DNA of 64,000 nucleotides. Origin: Pomphorhynchus laevis. Lineage: Eukaryota > Acanthocephala > Palaeacanthocephala > Echinorhynchida > Pomphorhynchidae. Location: contig WNNJ02002999.1 of the NCBI GenBank assembly GCA_012934845.2, positions 1 to 64,000 on the forward strand, written 5' to 3'. A model generated the notes under the pieces. The model worked only from the letters and a program-made list of their open reading frames with translations. It did not search any database and was not told where the DNA came from. Positions 1-12,259 of this stretch are shown piece after piece (position 1 is the stretch's first letter; every line of letters starts with the position of its first letter). Position numbers and translations under genes: made by a program.

Positions 1-1798
1 TTTGAACTCTTACTTAAATATACGGAAAGAATTGCTATTCGCAATCTCGAGCAATACCGATTCAAACGAAACTTTTATGATTACATAGAAAGAATTGATC
101 CACTCAATCTCGGTTTCTTACAGTCAAGCATCCGAAAGTTTGATCCTCTGGTTGTTTATGATGGTCTGCATTGCAAATTGTTGGATTTAAGAGCTAACGC
201 CACCAACAATTTAAGCTAGATGTCGGAAATGCATTTTCACAATGTCACAGAGGCAGCCGAAACGGCGTGTGATAGTTCATCTTACTGACGATGGCTGCCG
301 GCTATCACATGACCGTCTAGGAGTGACGAGAGTTTGCAGACTGAAGAATATGCTCGATTTGAACTCTTACTTAAATATACGGAAAGAATTGCTATTCGCA
401 ATCTCGAGCAATACCGATTCAAACGAAACTTTTATGATTACATAGAAAGAATTGATCCACTCAATCTCGGTTTCTTACAGTCAAGCATCCGAAAAGTTTG
501 ATCCTCTGGTTGTTTATGATGGTCTGCATTGCAAATTGTTGGATTTAAGAGCTAACGCCACCAACAATTTAAGCTAGATGTCGGAAATGCATTTTCACAA
601 TGTCACAGAGGCAGCCGAAACGGCGTGTGATAGTTCATCTTACTGACGATGGCTGCCGGCTATCACATGACCGTCTAGGAGTGACGAGAGTTTGCAGACT
701 GAAGAATATGCTCGATTTGAACTCTTACTTAAATATACGGAAAGAATTGCTATTCGCAATCTCGAGCAATACCGATTCAAACGAAACTTTTATGATTACA
801 TAGAAAGAATTGATCCACTCAATCTCGGTTTCTTACAGTCAAGCATCCGAAAGTTTGATCCTCTGGTTGTTTATGATGGTCTGCATTGCAAATTGTTGGA
901 TTTAAGAGCTAACGCCACCAACAATTTAAGCTAGATGTCGGAAATGCATTTTCACAATGTCACAGAGGCAGCCGAAACGGCGTGTGATAGTTCATCTTAC
1001 TGACGATGGCTGCCGGCTATCACATGACCGTCTAGGAGTGACGAGAGTTTGCAGACTGAAGAATATGCTCGATTCGAACACTTACTTAAATATACGGAAA
1101 GAATTGCTATTCGCAATCTCGAGCAATACCGATTCAAACGAAACTCTTATGATTATATAGAAAGAATTGATCCACTCAATCTCGGTTTCTTACAGTCAAG
1201 CATCCGAAAGTTTGATCCTCTGGTTGTTTATGATGGTCTGCATTGCAAATTGTTGGATTTAAGAGCTAACGCCACCAACAATTTAAGCTAGATGTCGGAA
1301 ATGCATTTTCACAATGTCACAGAGGCAGCCGAAACGGCGTGTGATAGTTCATCTTACTGACGATGGCTGCCGGCTATCACATGACCGTCTAGGAGTGACG
1401 AGAGTTTGCAGACTGAAGAATATGCTCGATTCGAACACTTACTTAAATATACGGAAAGAATTGCTATTCGCAATCTCGAGCAATACCGATTCAAACGAAA
1501 CTCTTATGATTATATAGAAAGAATTGATCCACTCAATCTCGGTTTCTTACAGTCAAGCATCCGAAAGTTTGATCCTCTGGTTGTTTATGATGGTCTGCAT
1601 TGCAAATTGTTGGATTTAAGAGCTAACGCCACCAACAATTTAAGCTAGATGTCGGAAATGCATTTTCACAATGTCACAGAGGCAGCCGAAACGGCGTGTG
1701 ATAGTTCATCTTACTGACGATGGCTGCCGGCTATCACATGACCGTCTAGGAGTGACGAGAGTTTGCAGACTGAAGAATATGCTCGATTTGAACTCTTA
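1..1798. repeat. 357-bp satellite array, 4 full and 2 partial units
   Basis: Head-to-tail repeat whose units begin at about 220, 578, 935, 1292 and 1649, with a partial unit at each end. Units are 357 bp (one is 358 because of an extra A near 493). The units at 935 and 1292 look identical and share variants the others lack, so homogenisation is recent or local. Each unit has a perfect 10-bp inverted repeat (AAATTGTTGG at 175-184 against CCAACAATTT at 203-212 in the first unit) and a second complementary pair, TGTGATAG/CTATCACA. Short open frames recur in every unit, but in-frame stops separate them and no known domain is visible. The array runs off the left edge and ends in a (TA)n tract. Confidence 0.95.

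Positions 1799-1850
<52 letters not shown>
1799..1850. repeat. (TA)n microsatellite
   Basis: A pure TA tract begins inside a satellite unit, at the place where normal units read TTAAATATACG. It separates the satellite from the 3' end of a minus-strand Penelope-like element. Penelope-like elements are known to favour microsatellite targets. Confidence 0.95.
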
Positions 1851-1853
<3 letters not shown>

Positions 1854-1965
1854 ACAATATAACCGCCTCCCGGGATCCGTCGTGGATTCCATAAATATTT
1901 CAAATTTTAGCACAAATTAATGAAAATTAGTGAAAAAAATAACCGGGAATTTGCAAGATAATTTT

Positions 1966-1998
1966 TAACGTTTCGGCGTTTTTACTAGCCTTTGTCAA
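1966..1998 (-). ncRNA. Degenerate hammerhead-like motif in PLE1 3' UTR
   Basis: Read on the minus strand, TTGACAA stands at the CUGANGA position (two core mismatches). A GGC/GCC stem II follows, then GAAACGTT, whose ACGT forms the short self-complementary stem III typical of Penelope hammerheads that act as dimers. Two core changes make cleavage unlikely. Confidence 0.45.
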
Positions 1999-2096
1999 CA
2001 CATACACAGTTGTACAGTTTTATAATGCAATGTATTTATACTAACACACAAGCGTCATCAAGGGCTGGAAGAAAGAAAGTAGGCTTCTATTTACAT

Positions 2097-3716
2097 TTAC
2101 GGTAGATTGTAGTTGTGTTGTATGTTCAAGCCCTTTATGTCGGTCATGATTTGACCGATCCAAAAGTTTTCTTTCCTTCTTCGTTCTCTGTCGTCGTTAA
2201 AACCTGACTCGAGGATGCAAAACTTAAAGTCATGCTCCGGATTTTCTATAATATGTTGCACAACTCCATCATTGTTTAGACGCTTATTCTTTATGTCATT
2301 ACGACGATTATTCATTCGTAAGTTCATGGCGCGTTTGGTCTCACCTACGTATTGTAGTGAGCATTTTGAACATGTTGCAAGGTAAACCAAATTCACACTT
2401 TTGCAGTTGTTATTTCCTTTAACTTTATACGTTAATCCAGTAAAAGTGCTTTCGAAGGATGTTTTAGGCTCCATATGTTGACATGTTAAACATCTTGCAT
2501 CGTCACATGATCGAGATGAACATTCGTCATTATTAGTCATTTCATTTGTTTGTCTAGTTATTCTAGAAGACACGAGATGTTTCGATATCTTATCATTCAC
2601 ACTATAGAACAAACGTGGTTCTCTGCCAATATTCCCAAACCCAAAATCAACGCTTTTATATGCAATGGATACATCTTTCTGAAGTCGGCGGAGTGCTGCA
2701 TGATATGGGATGCACGTCATATTTGTCGTTGTGTCTTTTGTTTTGGAAGGCATCAGTAGATCGTTCCTGTTTCGACGACGTGCTCGTGCGAACTGTGTCT
2801 CAATTTGACGATGAAAATATCCACGTCGTCGTAAGTGTGCGTATAGATCATTTAAAGCTTTCTCAAATATGTCATTTCTGGACGACAACTTTTTTAACCT
2901 GATGGCTTCATTCAGAATGATATTTCGTTTTATCTGCGGTGCATGATGACTGCTAGCGTGAAGAAAAGCTGGCTTCCAAGTTGGCTTTCGATATGGGCGT
3001 ATAAGCCATGTGTCATTGTCGTAGTATATTTCTGCGTCTAGAAAGTGAATGGGGCCATCCTTTGTACACTGGTCCAAAGTGAAATTCAAGGGACTTCTCT
3101 GGTTGAGGATTTCGACAAATTCTTTTAAGGAGTCTTTACCGTGTGTCCAGACGACGAAAATGTCATCAATGTACCGGCACCATATCAGCGGTCGTTTTTC
3201 TGACAAATTGATATGATTTTGTTCCACACTATCAACATATAAAATTGCAAATGTTGGTGCAACCAGAGTTCCCATTGCCGTTCCGACGCGTTGACGAAAC
3301 AGTTTTCCATTGAATTCGAACACGTTATGTTCCAATACAGTGTGTAGGAGATTTTCAGTATTCAACATCTTCTCTCTTCCCCAGCCAGCTTTTGTCATTG
3401 CGTCTGAACTTGCTTTTATACCATCTTCAATAGGGATTGAAGTATAAAGAGCTTCCACATCAAGTGTGGCTAACGTAATATCTGGGTTCCATGACGTTTT
3501 GGATGCCTCAATCAATCGTATACATTCGTCAGTGTTTGATATGTATGAGGATACATTGTTAAGTAAAGGGGCTAGCAATGTGTGGAGATGACGGGATATT
3601 TTCTCTGTTGCTGTACCACAATTGCTTATTATTAGTCTCCCTGGGCAGGGACTTTTCCCTTTGTGAGTCTTTGGCAGAAGATAGAATCGGCCCGCTCGTG
3701 GTTGTTTTTGGATCAT
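2097..3716 (-). CDS. Penelope-type reverse transcriptase with C-terminal GIY-YIG endonuclease
   Basis: An open frame of 539 codons. It starts at the RT fingers (GRFYLLPKTHK, then the PGRLIISN motif), continues through ATLDVEALYTSIP and GTAMGTLVAPTFAILY, and has the catalytic box YIDDIFVVW near residue 185. A connector with FLDAEIYYD follows. A cysteine-bearing linker (CSSRSCDDARCLTC) leads into the GIY-YIG domain, seen as NLVYLATC...LQYVGETKR at about residues 440-465. In this family the RT primes from a nick made by the GIY-YIG nuclease. The frame is uninterrupted but lacks the usual N-terminal region of about 250 residues, so a copy with this structure cannot be the complete protein. The homologous upstream region is seen in element 2. 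Confidence 0.92.
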   Translation of the reverse strand: MIQKQPRAGRFYLLPKTHKGKSPCPGRLIISNCGTATEKISRHLHTLLAPLLNNVSSYISNTDECIRLIEASKTSWNPDITLATLDVEALYTSIPIEDGIKASSDAMTKAGWGREKMLNTENLLHTVLEHNVFEFNGKLFRQRVGTAMGTLVAPTFAILYVDSVEQNHINLSEKRPLIWCRYIDDIFVVWTHGKDSLKEFVEILNQRSPLNFTLDQCTKDGPIHFLDAEIYYDNDTWLIRPYRKPTWKPAFLHASSHHAPQIKRNIILNEAIRLKKLSSRNDIFEKALNDLYAHLRRRGYFHRQIETQFARARRRNRNDLLMPSKTKDTTTNMTCIPYHAALRRLQKDVSIAYKSVDFGFGNIGREPRLFYSVNDKISKHLVSSRITRQTNEMTNNDECSSRSCDDARCLTCQHMEPKTSFESTFTGLTYKVKGNNNCKSVNLVYLATCSKCSLQYVGETKRAMNLRMNNRRNDIKNKRLNNDGVVQHIIENPEHDFKFCILESGFNDDRERRRKENFWIGQIMTDIKGLNIQHNYNLP

Positions 3717-3723
3717 TCGCCAG

Positions 3724-5937
3724 ATGTTTCGTCATTTAGCCGAATATAAAGTCCTTGTTAAGAAATTGAACAAATTTTATTGGCAATTTCAGAAAACTGT
3801 GACGCCTGATGAGCTTACAAACATTGAATATCATCCAAACCGTCGTTTTAAAAATAAACGTCGAGTACCTGATACGCATGAAACGATTTTCGTCACTAAC
3901 CTCTCGAAAAAAGTATTAAGGAATAGAGAAAAAATAGTATTAAACCTAGGCCTTGATTACGCCATTCAGCCACGTGAATTCGATCGCCTGGGCATCATTA
4001 ATTCAATGAAACACATGGCAGCCGCAGCTTTCCCTTCCAACGACCCTTGTTCATCGTTAGCAAAACAAATGCATGGTAAATCGAACTGCGTAAATAAGTA
4101 CACCGAACTTCCACCGAACGTATCACCACTGTCCAAAACTACGAAAAGTAATCTAAACATATTAAAAAAAGCTTAAAAACGATAACTCGATTGTCATAAA
4201 ACGAGCGGACAAAAGTAAGGAGGCAGTGTTATGGGATCGGGAAGATTATCAGAGAGAAGCGATGAAACAATTATATACAAATTCGTATGAATCCGTAGAT
4301 CAACAAGATTTTATCGCAGCGATTAAATATGTCGAAGAGAGCATTACTGAAGTATTTCCTGAAGAGAAACTACGATCAAAAATGATTGTAAGACTTCCCC
4401 GTCCAGGTCGGTTCTACATGCTACCAAAAACCCACAAAGAACAACGACCATGTCCAGGAAGACCTATCATAAGTAATAATAACACACCGACAGAGAAAAT
4501 ATCACGCTATGTTAACTATCAACTGCAAACAGCACTGAGACAAGTTCCATCGTATATCGGTAATACTGGTGACTTCTTGCGTAAGCTAGAGGAACATGAT
4601 AATCAAAGACAAATTAATTGCATGATGGCGACTCTAGACATCTAGGCTCTATATACGTCTATTCCTCTAACAGAAGGAATCATAGCAGTAAGCGACTTCT
4701 TGATTCAAGCAAAATATGAGAGTGTTGTTGTATCACAGCTTACTAAGTTGCTCGATGTGATATTACATAACAACTATTTTATATTTGACGAAAAATTATA
4801 TAAACAAAAAATTGGATGTGCAATGGGCACACCGGCCGCACCTGCATTCGCAATATTATACGTAGCAAGCATTGAGATGAATAAAATGTACAACATTCCG
4901 AACAGGCCACTGATGTACGTCAGATACATTGACGATATTTTTCTTCTCTGGAAAGACTCTAAAGATAAATTAGAGTCATGGGTAGACGCAATCAATATGT
5001 CGTCACCGTTAACGTTTAAGTTAGAACAGGTTTCAAGATCTACCGTACATTTTCTGGATGTAGAAGTCAGCCGTAACTATAAAAAACGCATGCGAACTAA
5101 GGTGTATCATAAACCGACATGGAAACCAGTCTATCTACACGCTTCCAGCTGTCACCCATCAGTTATCAAAAGAAACATGATTTATAATGAAATACTTAGA
5201 GCGCGGAAAATATGCTCTGACGAAAGAGACTTTATAAAAGAAGTCAAACAAATTCGAGAACGCTTCATGTCACGTGGATATAGAAGACGTCAAATACAAG
5301 CAGGTCTTAACCGAGTCTCATTGTTGGACTGTAAGGATTTACTGTATCCGAATCGGGTCAGCATTGATAAGAAGCACGTGAAGCGAATTTCATTTGAATG
5401 GAACTCCTGTTTTACAGATCTTGGAAAGGAGCTGAGACAGACGATTGATAACATCAAATTGAATCTATTAATGAATACTGATATTGTTGATGTTGTATTT
5501 ACAATTCCTCTCAAAATGAAGGATATCTTGGTAAGCGCAAGATTACCCAGAAATGCGCAAACAGGACCATCCAACGTATGTCGCCCATGTAATGACAAAC
5601 GATGCTTGATATGTTTCGACATGGTGGACAGCGAAAAATTTGAGAGCACATCAACAGGACTGGTGTACAAAGTAAGATCAAGTTGCACGTGTAAGAGCTA
5701 AAATATTATATATCTACTGCAATGTCGGAATTGTAATATACAATATGTTGGCGAAACATCTGGCCAAATGAATATTCGCATGAATTTGAGAAGGACACAA
5801 ATTAAAACAAAAAAGATCGCTAGTGACACTTCGGTAAGATATGTAGTCGAAAATGAAGGACATTCTTTTGAGATAAGAATAATAGAATGTGGAATCCAAG
5901 ACGTTGAAGAGAGACGACATCGAGAATTATGGTGAGC
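3724..5937 (+). pseudogene. Penelope RT/GIY-YIG gene, broken by a few stops and one shift
   Basis: The pieces run in order. The N-terminal domain contains NLSKKVLRNREKIVLNLG. The RT begins GRFYMLPKTHKEQRPCPGRP, then has ALYTSIP, a GCAMGTPAAPAFAILY box, RYIDDIFLLW as catalytic motif and HFLDVEVS. A linker with CRPCNDKRCLIC follows, then the GIY-YIG endonuclease as NIIYLLQC...IQYVGETSG at about 5700-5780. Stops lie near 4176, 4645 and 5701, and the frame shifts after the N-terminal piece. The catalytic aspartates are still present, so the element decayed recently. It is closely related in architecture to element 1. Confidence 0.88.
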
Positions 5938-6097
5938 AGCTTAACTGATGACAAAACTTCAGGGAACATCAACAGAGAGACAACTGTGGGTTTATAATTA
6001 AACCAGAAATCTAGTAATTTAAGCATGACTTCTTCCGTGGATTACACGATAATTACTTCTCTATAAAAGCAAATTGTTTGTGCACAGCAGTGTAAAA

Positions 6098-6131
6098 CTG
6101 AAGAAGAGCAGTAAGCTCGAAAACGTTATTT
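6098..6131 (+). ncRNA. Hammerhead-like ribozyme motif in PLE2 3' UTR
   Basis: CTGAAGA (6098-6104, fits CUGANGA) is followed by one extra A. A 4-bp stem II comes next, GAGC (6106-6109)/GCTC (6115-6118), then GAA (6119-6121) and a self-complementary AACGTT (6122-6127) with A at position 17. The AAA before the core and TTT after the cleavage site can form a short stem I. Such minimal stem III hammerheads are known from canonical Penelope elements and are thought to act as dimers. The unpaired A before stem II departs from the consensus. Confidence 0.6.
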
Positions 6132-6168
6132 GAATTCGATTAAAAAATATAAGCATTCTGGTTCTGTC

Positions 6169-6336
<168 letters not shown>

Positions 6337-6399
6337 AGACTGATTGAGTTGATGATCGAAGTCCAGTTATTTAGCAGCAAATATGGATTTAAAATCAAT

Positions 6400-7530
6400 C
6401 GTAGCCAGTTTTGGCTCCTGGACCACAGTTTCAAGCGATTTTTCGTACTACCAATTTATATATTATGAACAAAGTAAGCATTTGTGACATAAATGCTTAC
6501 TTTGGTAAGCTGATTAATAGTGAAAGCTTAAATACATCAAAGATAAGTCACGTAAAAGTTTGTAAAATAGGGAATAAACTGTTACCTCCATTGAGATTCA
6601 AAATGCCATTTTCTGCAATCTTGCGGATACTAGAGAAGATAACATTATTTTTACGCATCACGCTATTTTCATTTGATGTCCAAAAAGTAAATCAAGCTGG
6701 TCACAACTTGCGAACAAAACCTGTAGGTCATTCAGACTAAGTGTAGCTAGATTTCTCGAAAGAAAACCGCACTCGTTAATACAGTCTGCTCCAACTTCGT
6801 AGATAATAGACCCAAGCAAAAATCCAACCTAACGTTTTGTCATTCGACATGGCCTCATTGTGCCAATCTTGCATCTCCAAAACAGCTACACAATTATTAT
6901 TCTTCCACACATATTTCCCTCTTAAACACTATATATTCTTAACATAACATCGAGTCTAGTTTTAATATCTGATTGCAGTATTTTCAAATCCTTAATCACA
7001 CAGTATCTACTATCACACAATGATCTCTTGTTTTGCAACCCACTGTACTAATAATTCATTATTCCAAATCGGCCTTCTTAGCACCCGCTACTTCATTCAT
7101 AAAGTCGATCTAGTTATTAACCTATTTCTTCAACAATCTTAGGACTTGCTATGTCTTAATAAATCCTGGCATTGCGATAGCGAAGACCTTGCTATTAAGC
7201 GTATCCGATCATTAGGTTACTATGTTGTCGGCAAATTCCGTCCTTTTCTTAGCGAATGCCACGCTCCCCTTTCTAACTATGGTGCCATCATTGCCTTCTC
7301 TCGTCATCAACTTTTCCTGAAACAAATCTGTACCTTTTATCCAAAAGCGTTCAAACTCTTTCTGTCAAATTTCACTTATTACATCATCTTTAAACCTTAC
7401 TATCATATACCGTCCCGGTTCTAATACACCTTCCACCTCTTTATTTGCTGAACTCTTTGATTTACTATAACACACCTCACTCACCCATATTTCTACTCTT
7501 ATACATGGTGATTTTAACATCCGTTTAGAT
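6400..7530 (+). mobile_element. L2/CR1-group LINE fragment, ORF1-like remnant and endonuclease
   Basis: At 6411-6740 there is a conserved-looking stretch with KIGNKLLPPLRFKMP, probably an ORF1 remnant. From about 7080 an apurinic-endonuclease-like region is readable: LVINLFLQQS, then LCLNKSWHCDSEDLAIKRI, NYGAIIAFSRH, and just before 7530 a GDFN-type catalytic motif (gattttaacatccg). Several stops and shifts break it. The 6740-7080 interval is too decayed to read. The style matches the LINE at 25.0-29.2 kb, and the two may be the same family. Confidence 0.65.
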
Positions 7531-7914
7531 CAAACTCGAAGCCCGCGGGCCAAATGCGGCTTGAGAGACTACAAATCGTGTCCCGCGCTTTGTTGTTAGT
7601 GCGGTCCGCGAGACGATAATTCACGACTTACGAAACGATAATTATCATTATATTAGTCTAATTATCGCACTTCTATAACATCAATACAACAAAAATATTA
7701 TTTTTTCTTCGAAAACAATGTACTCGTTTTTAGTGAGGCGTTATTTTTTCTATCTTTAGCCAATAAATTATCTCTCTTTGTACACTTACCATAATGTAGA
7801 CAGTGGCAGAGCGCATTTCTTGTCTGTTACGTGACATTTTTAATAAAATGTGGACATAATAAAAGACATTTAAGACATTCAAGACACTTTAAAAATACAT
7901 TCAAGACAATAGTC
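7531..7914. other. hAT-like non-autonomous remnant, then unassigned AT-rich DNA
   Basis: The segment CCCGCGGGCCAAATGCGG (about 7540-7557), with a related gtgcggtccgcgagac near 7600, resembles the subterminal GC-rich part of hAT elements of the Charlie/SPIN type. It abuts the LINE endonuclease fragment. I recognise nothing in 7650-7914 beyond short direct repeats of aagacatt. Confidence 0.4.
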
Positions 7915-10900
7915 TTATATTGCTATTCTGCCTTGATTCTTATAAATACTTACAGACATCCATTATGAAACCGACAATGAAGCAAATAACGGTGGTAAAT
8001 AAGCACAATCTCAGAAAGCAGCGTGTCCCTGATCAAACAGTGCAGTACTATGAAAAACAGGTGGCTTGCTATCAAAAAGATTGTCAATGCTGGAGCATCC
8101 TTGCTCACCCTATTGAATATCAGATAGTAAACAGTGGCCATTTCACTTGTGGACTCTACGCAACATATCAAATCAATGACCTCCGAGCACAAATTGATGA
8201 TCTCAGAAATCAAACCACAAAGTTGATCTTATTCTCTTCTTCAAAACCTTACCAATCGAATCACTTGGTATTGAATGAACACTGCCTTTATGTACACCTA
8301 TTAATTGGTCGAGAGATACTAGCGAACAGGCTCGGTCGATTCGCATCTGGACAAGAGGCAGTAAGCACTCCCGCATGTGCGATACAGTGACCGAAGAGGT
8401 TCACTAGAGCATCTCCAGCAATAGCTCCGCAAGCCATGAATTAACCTTCCCAGGTGCCAAAGAATTAAATGATGGGTTTCTCCCTTGCCGCTCTACGATC
8501 TCCGTGAAAACCAAAGCACACCCCGCATATTATCTGGATACTCGTTTAGTTCACAACGAGAAACTGCGTGATCTACCCTAATCGATTGATGATCCTACTA
8601 CCAGTTTCTCAAATAGCACGCGTTCCATAGAACTGGACTCACAATCAACTACAAAGACATCTGGAAATCAAGTAGTGGCGACAAGTAGTGAGTTGATTGC
8701 ACTTGCTGATGCTGGTGGTCGCAAAGTGTTTGGAGATTTTATGGCAAACAGTTGCAATGATCGGGAAGAGCAAAGTTCATCGCATATTCGTAATGTTCAC
8801 AATTCTAATTCAAGTCACATTATGACTAGTAAACCAATAAATGCGAATCAATCAGTTAAAGCGCGCAGCGCCTCGCCAAATCGATGCCTAATCCTTCAAA
8901 ATGTGCCTGAGGCTTTATCATCATACACCACGCAGAGAAGAATGGACACGGATTTAGACCATGTACATTTAGTACTAACTCAGATATGCACAGGCGAGAG
9001 CCGCGACTTTGTTTCGGATCCGTCCTGATTATTCAATGGAAGAAATAAACATGATGAGGGAAGCTAGGATTGAGTTAAATCATCGCATTTTGGAGGGAGC
9101 AGATAACCTAGTTATTTGGGATTTTCAAGTTGTCCGAAAAAGGCCGTTTGTGCGTTGGCATCCACTTGTAACGAAGGCGATCTCATTTGCTTCGATTGTT
9201 TAATTCCGAATACTGATGTGCATTCTCGGGGTAGCACGTCTCAACGTGCTCCAATCATTGGCTACACAATTATTCGTAGTTTAATTTCGAATCTTGATGA
9301 TATTAGAGTTTGAACGTATTCTACGCATACAGACGTGTTGGCTATTTCTGAGACTTGGTTACACGATGTCATTCTTGATAACGTAGTATCTATTCCAGGT
9401 TATCAATTGTTACCTTCAGATAGATGCCCTCCTAAGAGGGATGGTGGAGTAGCACATTATGTTTAGGATAGGAAAGTTATTAGCAATATAGTGAGATATT
9501 CAAATGGAGAAAAGACGTGAGTGCTTAATAGTTGATCTTGTTATGTATAGCCTCCACGTTTCATTGGGTGTTCTTTATCGAACACCAAAATCAGCCATTT
9601 TAGATGATGAGCTGATGCATATTTTAACTAGAGCTTGTAGTATGAGTAATCACTCGTCCATCTTAGTTGGTGATTCTAATCTACCGACCCTAGTGAGTGA
9701 TCAATATGGCAACAATATTATTGGTAACTGTTTCCGTGAGGATAAGAACCTATGGGAGTTCTTGGTATGTAATCAATTACTAATTCCGAATGTATCTGCT
9801 CCTACTAGATTTGGCACTGATAGAGTACGTTATATACTTGATCTTGTATTTTCTCAAAGAGATGGTTAGATATGTGACCTATCCCATAATCCTCTAATAG
9901 GAGGAAGTGATCACTGTGTTTTGGTGTTTAAGCTGACTATAGCTTCAGATATTCTTGCAATCGATGTCAAACCTGCATTGACGAAGAAGTCATGGCATCA
10001 TGTTGATGTTGAGATGATACAACAGTTTGTGTCCTTGTTGAACTTTGAGTGTGGTGATGTTAGAAGCCAGGAACGTTGGTATTTCATTCGAGATTTACTA
10101 ATTCGTATATCTGATTATTTTGTTTCGCGTAAATTATAATACGTAAAACTGCTAATAAGAAGCTTTCGTGGTTTGACACTAGTCTTCGTGAAGCTCTCAA
10201 AAGACGCAACACTTTGTTCAGAAAGTGTAAGCACAAAGGTAATTTGATTACTCAATTCAAACTTGCTCGCAATGCATATAAACGCCTCAGAATTAAGAAA
10301 CGTGTGGAGTGTGAAGACCTAATTGTGCAATCTTTAAATAGCTCGCACCAACGCTTTCGGTCATATGCTCGTCAAAGTACGCGTACTTATTGTTCAATCA
10401 GTAGATTATCATCAAACGGTAAGTTGCTTGATTCCTTTTCTGACGTTGCTAATGAGTTTGCTAATGCATTTGACCTACATAATACTAGTTCGACCATAGA
10501 AGATAGTGTTCAGACAGTCAGTTTTCCTACGTGCTTTAGAGCTCCTATTATAATCAATGTGGATGATGTGGCTTGGAGGTTATCACATTTGTCGTTTTCA
10601 TCTTCTTCAGGTCCTGATGATATTCATCCACATCTACTCAGGGTGTTGAGTCAACATTTGGCTACTTCGGTCACTAGCTTGTTTTCAGGCATCTCTGAAT
10701 AGCATGGATGGACCGTCTAAATGTAAGAGTGCGATAGTTGTGCCGGTATTCAAAAAGGGTGACCCGCAGCTGGCAGACAACTATCGAGCTATAAGTCTTA
10801 CAAGTCATTTGAGTAAGGTACTGGAAAGGATCATCCACGAACATATATTTAGACACCTGAGCATATCAGGTCAACATAGCTTTATGCAGCATGGCTTTTA

Positions 10901-12200
10901 AGAAGAACATTCTTGCCTTATCAACCTTTTCTCTGTTCGTGAGGCTTGGATTGAATCCATGTATCAAGGGAAAGCAGTTGACGTTATTCTGTTCGATTTT
11001 AGTCGTGCCTTTGATCGTGAACCTTATAGTCTCCTCATTCAAACAGTGGCCAGCTACGGCATTAATAGTTCAGTTATAGGATGGATTAGAGATTTTCTAT
11101 ATGACAGATATTTCAGAGTACGAGTTGGTAGTACCCTATCCTCATCACATTTAATTACGTTAGGAGTTCCTCAGGGTTATGTACTAGAACCTTTATTGTT
11201 TAATATGTTCATGAACAGTTTACTCACACAACTCCATTGTCCCTGTTTAGCCTTTGCTGACGACATCAAAATCTGGTGTGAGGTCATATCTGTAGATGAC
11301 CATATCCGCTTACAGCGTGACATTGACAGGATTTATACATAGAATGTTAAAACTGGGCTATTGTTAAACATTTCTAGGTGCTCACACATTCGTCTCGGCA
11401 TGCCCAATGCGTCTTCCTTGTATAGTGTCGGGACATATAGTATCATTTCGACCAATCAGGTTCGTGATCTTGTCATACTTATGCAATCGACACTTAAAAA
11501 TAGAATGGATACTGAAAGACGCTGCAGTTCATCAAGGAAGATGATTTATCTTATGAAAACTTGCTTCTTATCAATACCTTATCAGTGTTTGGCTCGGCTA
11601 TATAATGCGCTTGTTCGTACCCATATCGAATATGCTATCCAGGCATCATTCCCTTCCCACAAGAGGTGAAATAAGGGATTTCGAGAGAATTCTACGTCGT
11701 GGCAGCAAGCTCGTTCGAGGATGTAAAATGATGAGTTATAGCGATCGTTTAACTTCAATAGGCATGATATCAGTGCAAGCCAGACTACTCGTTCTGGATC
11801 TGTTTGCAATGTGTTCTATAGTAAAGGGGATAGACGGCTACTCAAGTGAATGTGTTGAACTGAATGTCCGACAAAGTCGCAGGGGTCATTCTTTCGCGTT
11901 ACACGCAAGAAAAATTAGAATGTCGACAATGGTATCGCGATTAACACGCAGAGAGAGAAAGTGGTGGAACGCATTGCCTCACGACATAATGACTGCGTCA
12001 TCATTGAGTCAATTCAAAGCCATGGTCAAGACTTGGATAAGACACGTTGATCAAGGCAACATTGGAAGTTCTTATCCTTGGCTTTGTTGTAATTGATATG
12101 TTTGTTTCATGTGTTGTAATGTACGATGAGCGGGCAAAACGGCCTTTTTAGTCAACGCATTGTATATAATAATAGTGTTTCAATATAGTATACTAAGTTA
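7915..12200 (+). mobile_element. CR1-like LINE copy, nearly full length, decayed
   Basis: Regions are in sense order. At 7920-8390 is an ORF1-like start with a Cys-rich patch (QVACYQKDCQCW) followed by a heptad-like LRAQIDDLRNQ. At 8675-9200 lies a CR1 linker (LILQNVPEAL, RLFRIRPDYSMEE). Endonuclease follows at about 9310-9870 (DVLAISETWL, GVLYRTPKS, VGDSNLP, TRFGTDRVRYILDLVF). Reverse transcriptase covers about 10560-11340 (SSGPDDIHPHLLR, VFKKGDPQLADNYRAISL, LFDFSRAFD, GVPQG, catalytic FADD). The C-terminal region runs to 12096 (ERKWWNALPHDI, then stop). At least eight stops or shifts interrupt it. The 3' UTR probably ends near 12200. Confidence 0.88.
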
Positions 12201-12259
12201 ACTAGGATTTTTTTCTGTTTAGGAAATAGCTCAAGATAATAGTTTAGTTATTGAAGTAA

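Larger units (their letters stand above)
1856..3717 (-). mobile_element. Penelope-like element 1, 5'-truncated, canonical RT then GIY-YIG order
   Basis: Minus-strand element with a C-terminal-endonuclease Penelope layout. It has one long open frame (2097-3716) and a 3' UTR of about 240 bp ending at the (TA)n tract. The N-terminal part upstream of the RT is missing: the element stops at 3717, where an oppositely oriented Penelope element begins 7 bp further on. The 3' UTR holds a GCCGAAACGTT block, the 3' half of the hammerhead found in canonical Penelope elements. Confidence 0.9.

Noticed and set aside
935-1291. Hammerhead ribozyme in the 357-bp satellite (CTGACGA and CTGAAGA blocks, GCCGAAAC block)
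   Set aside because: CTGACGA could pair stem II (GGCTGCC with GGCAGCC) only across the rest of the unit, with an extra base, and the 22 nt between GAAA and CTGACGA cannot hold stems I and III. The CTGAAGA block lacks a stem II leading to GAAA.
692-1648. 80- and 67-codon open frames repeated in the satellite as a gene family
   Set aside because: They restart in every 357-bp unit, are separated by in-frame stops, and match no domain I know; they follow from the repeat.
7920-8390. 156-codon frame as an independent host gene
   Set aside because: Its Cys-rich patch and coiled-coil-like end sit directly upstream of CR1 linker, endonuclease and RT on the same strand, so it is the LINE's ORF1-like part.
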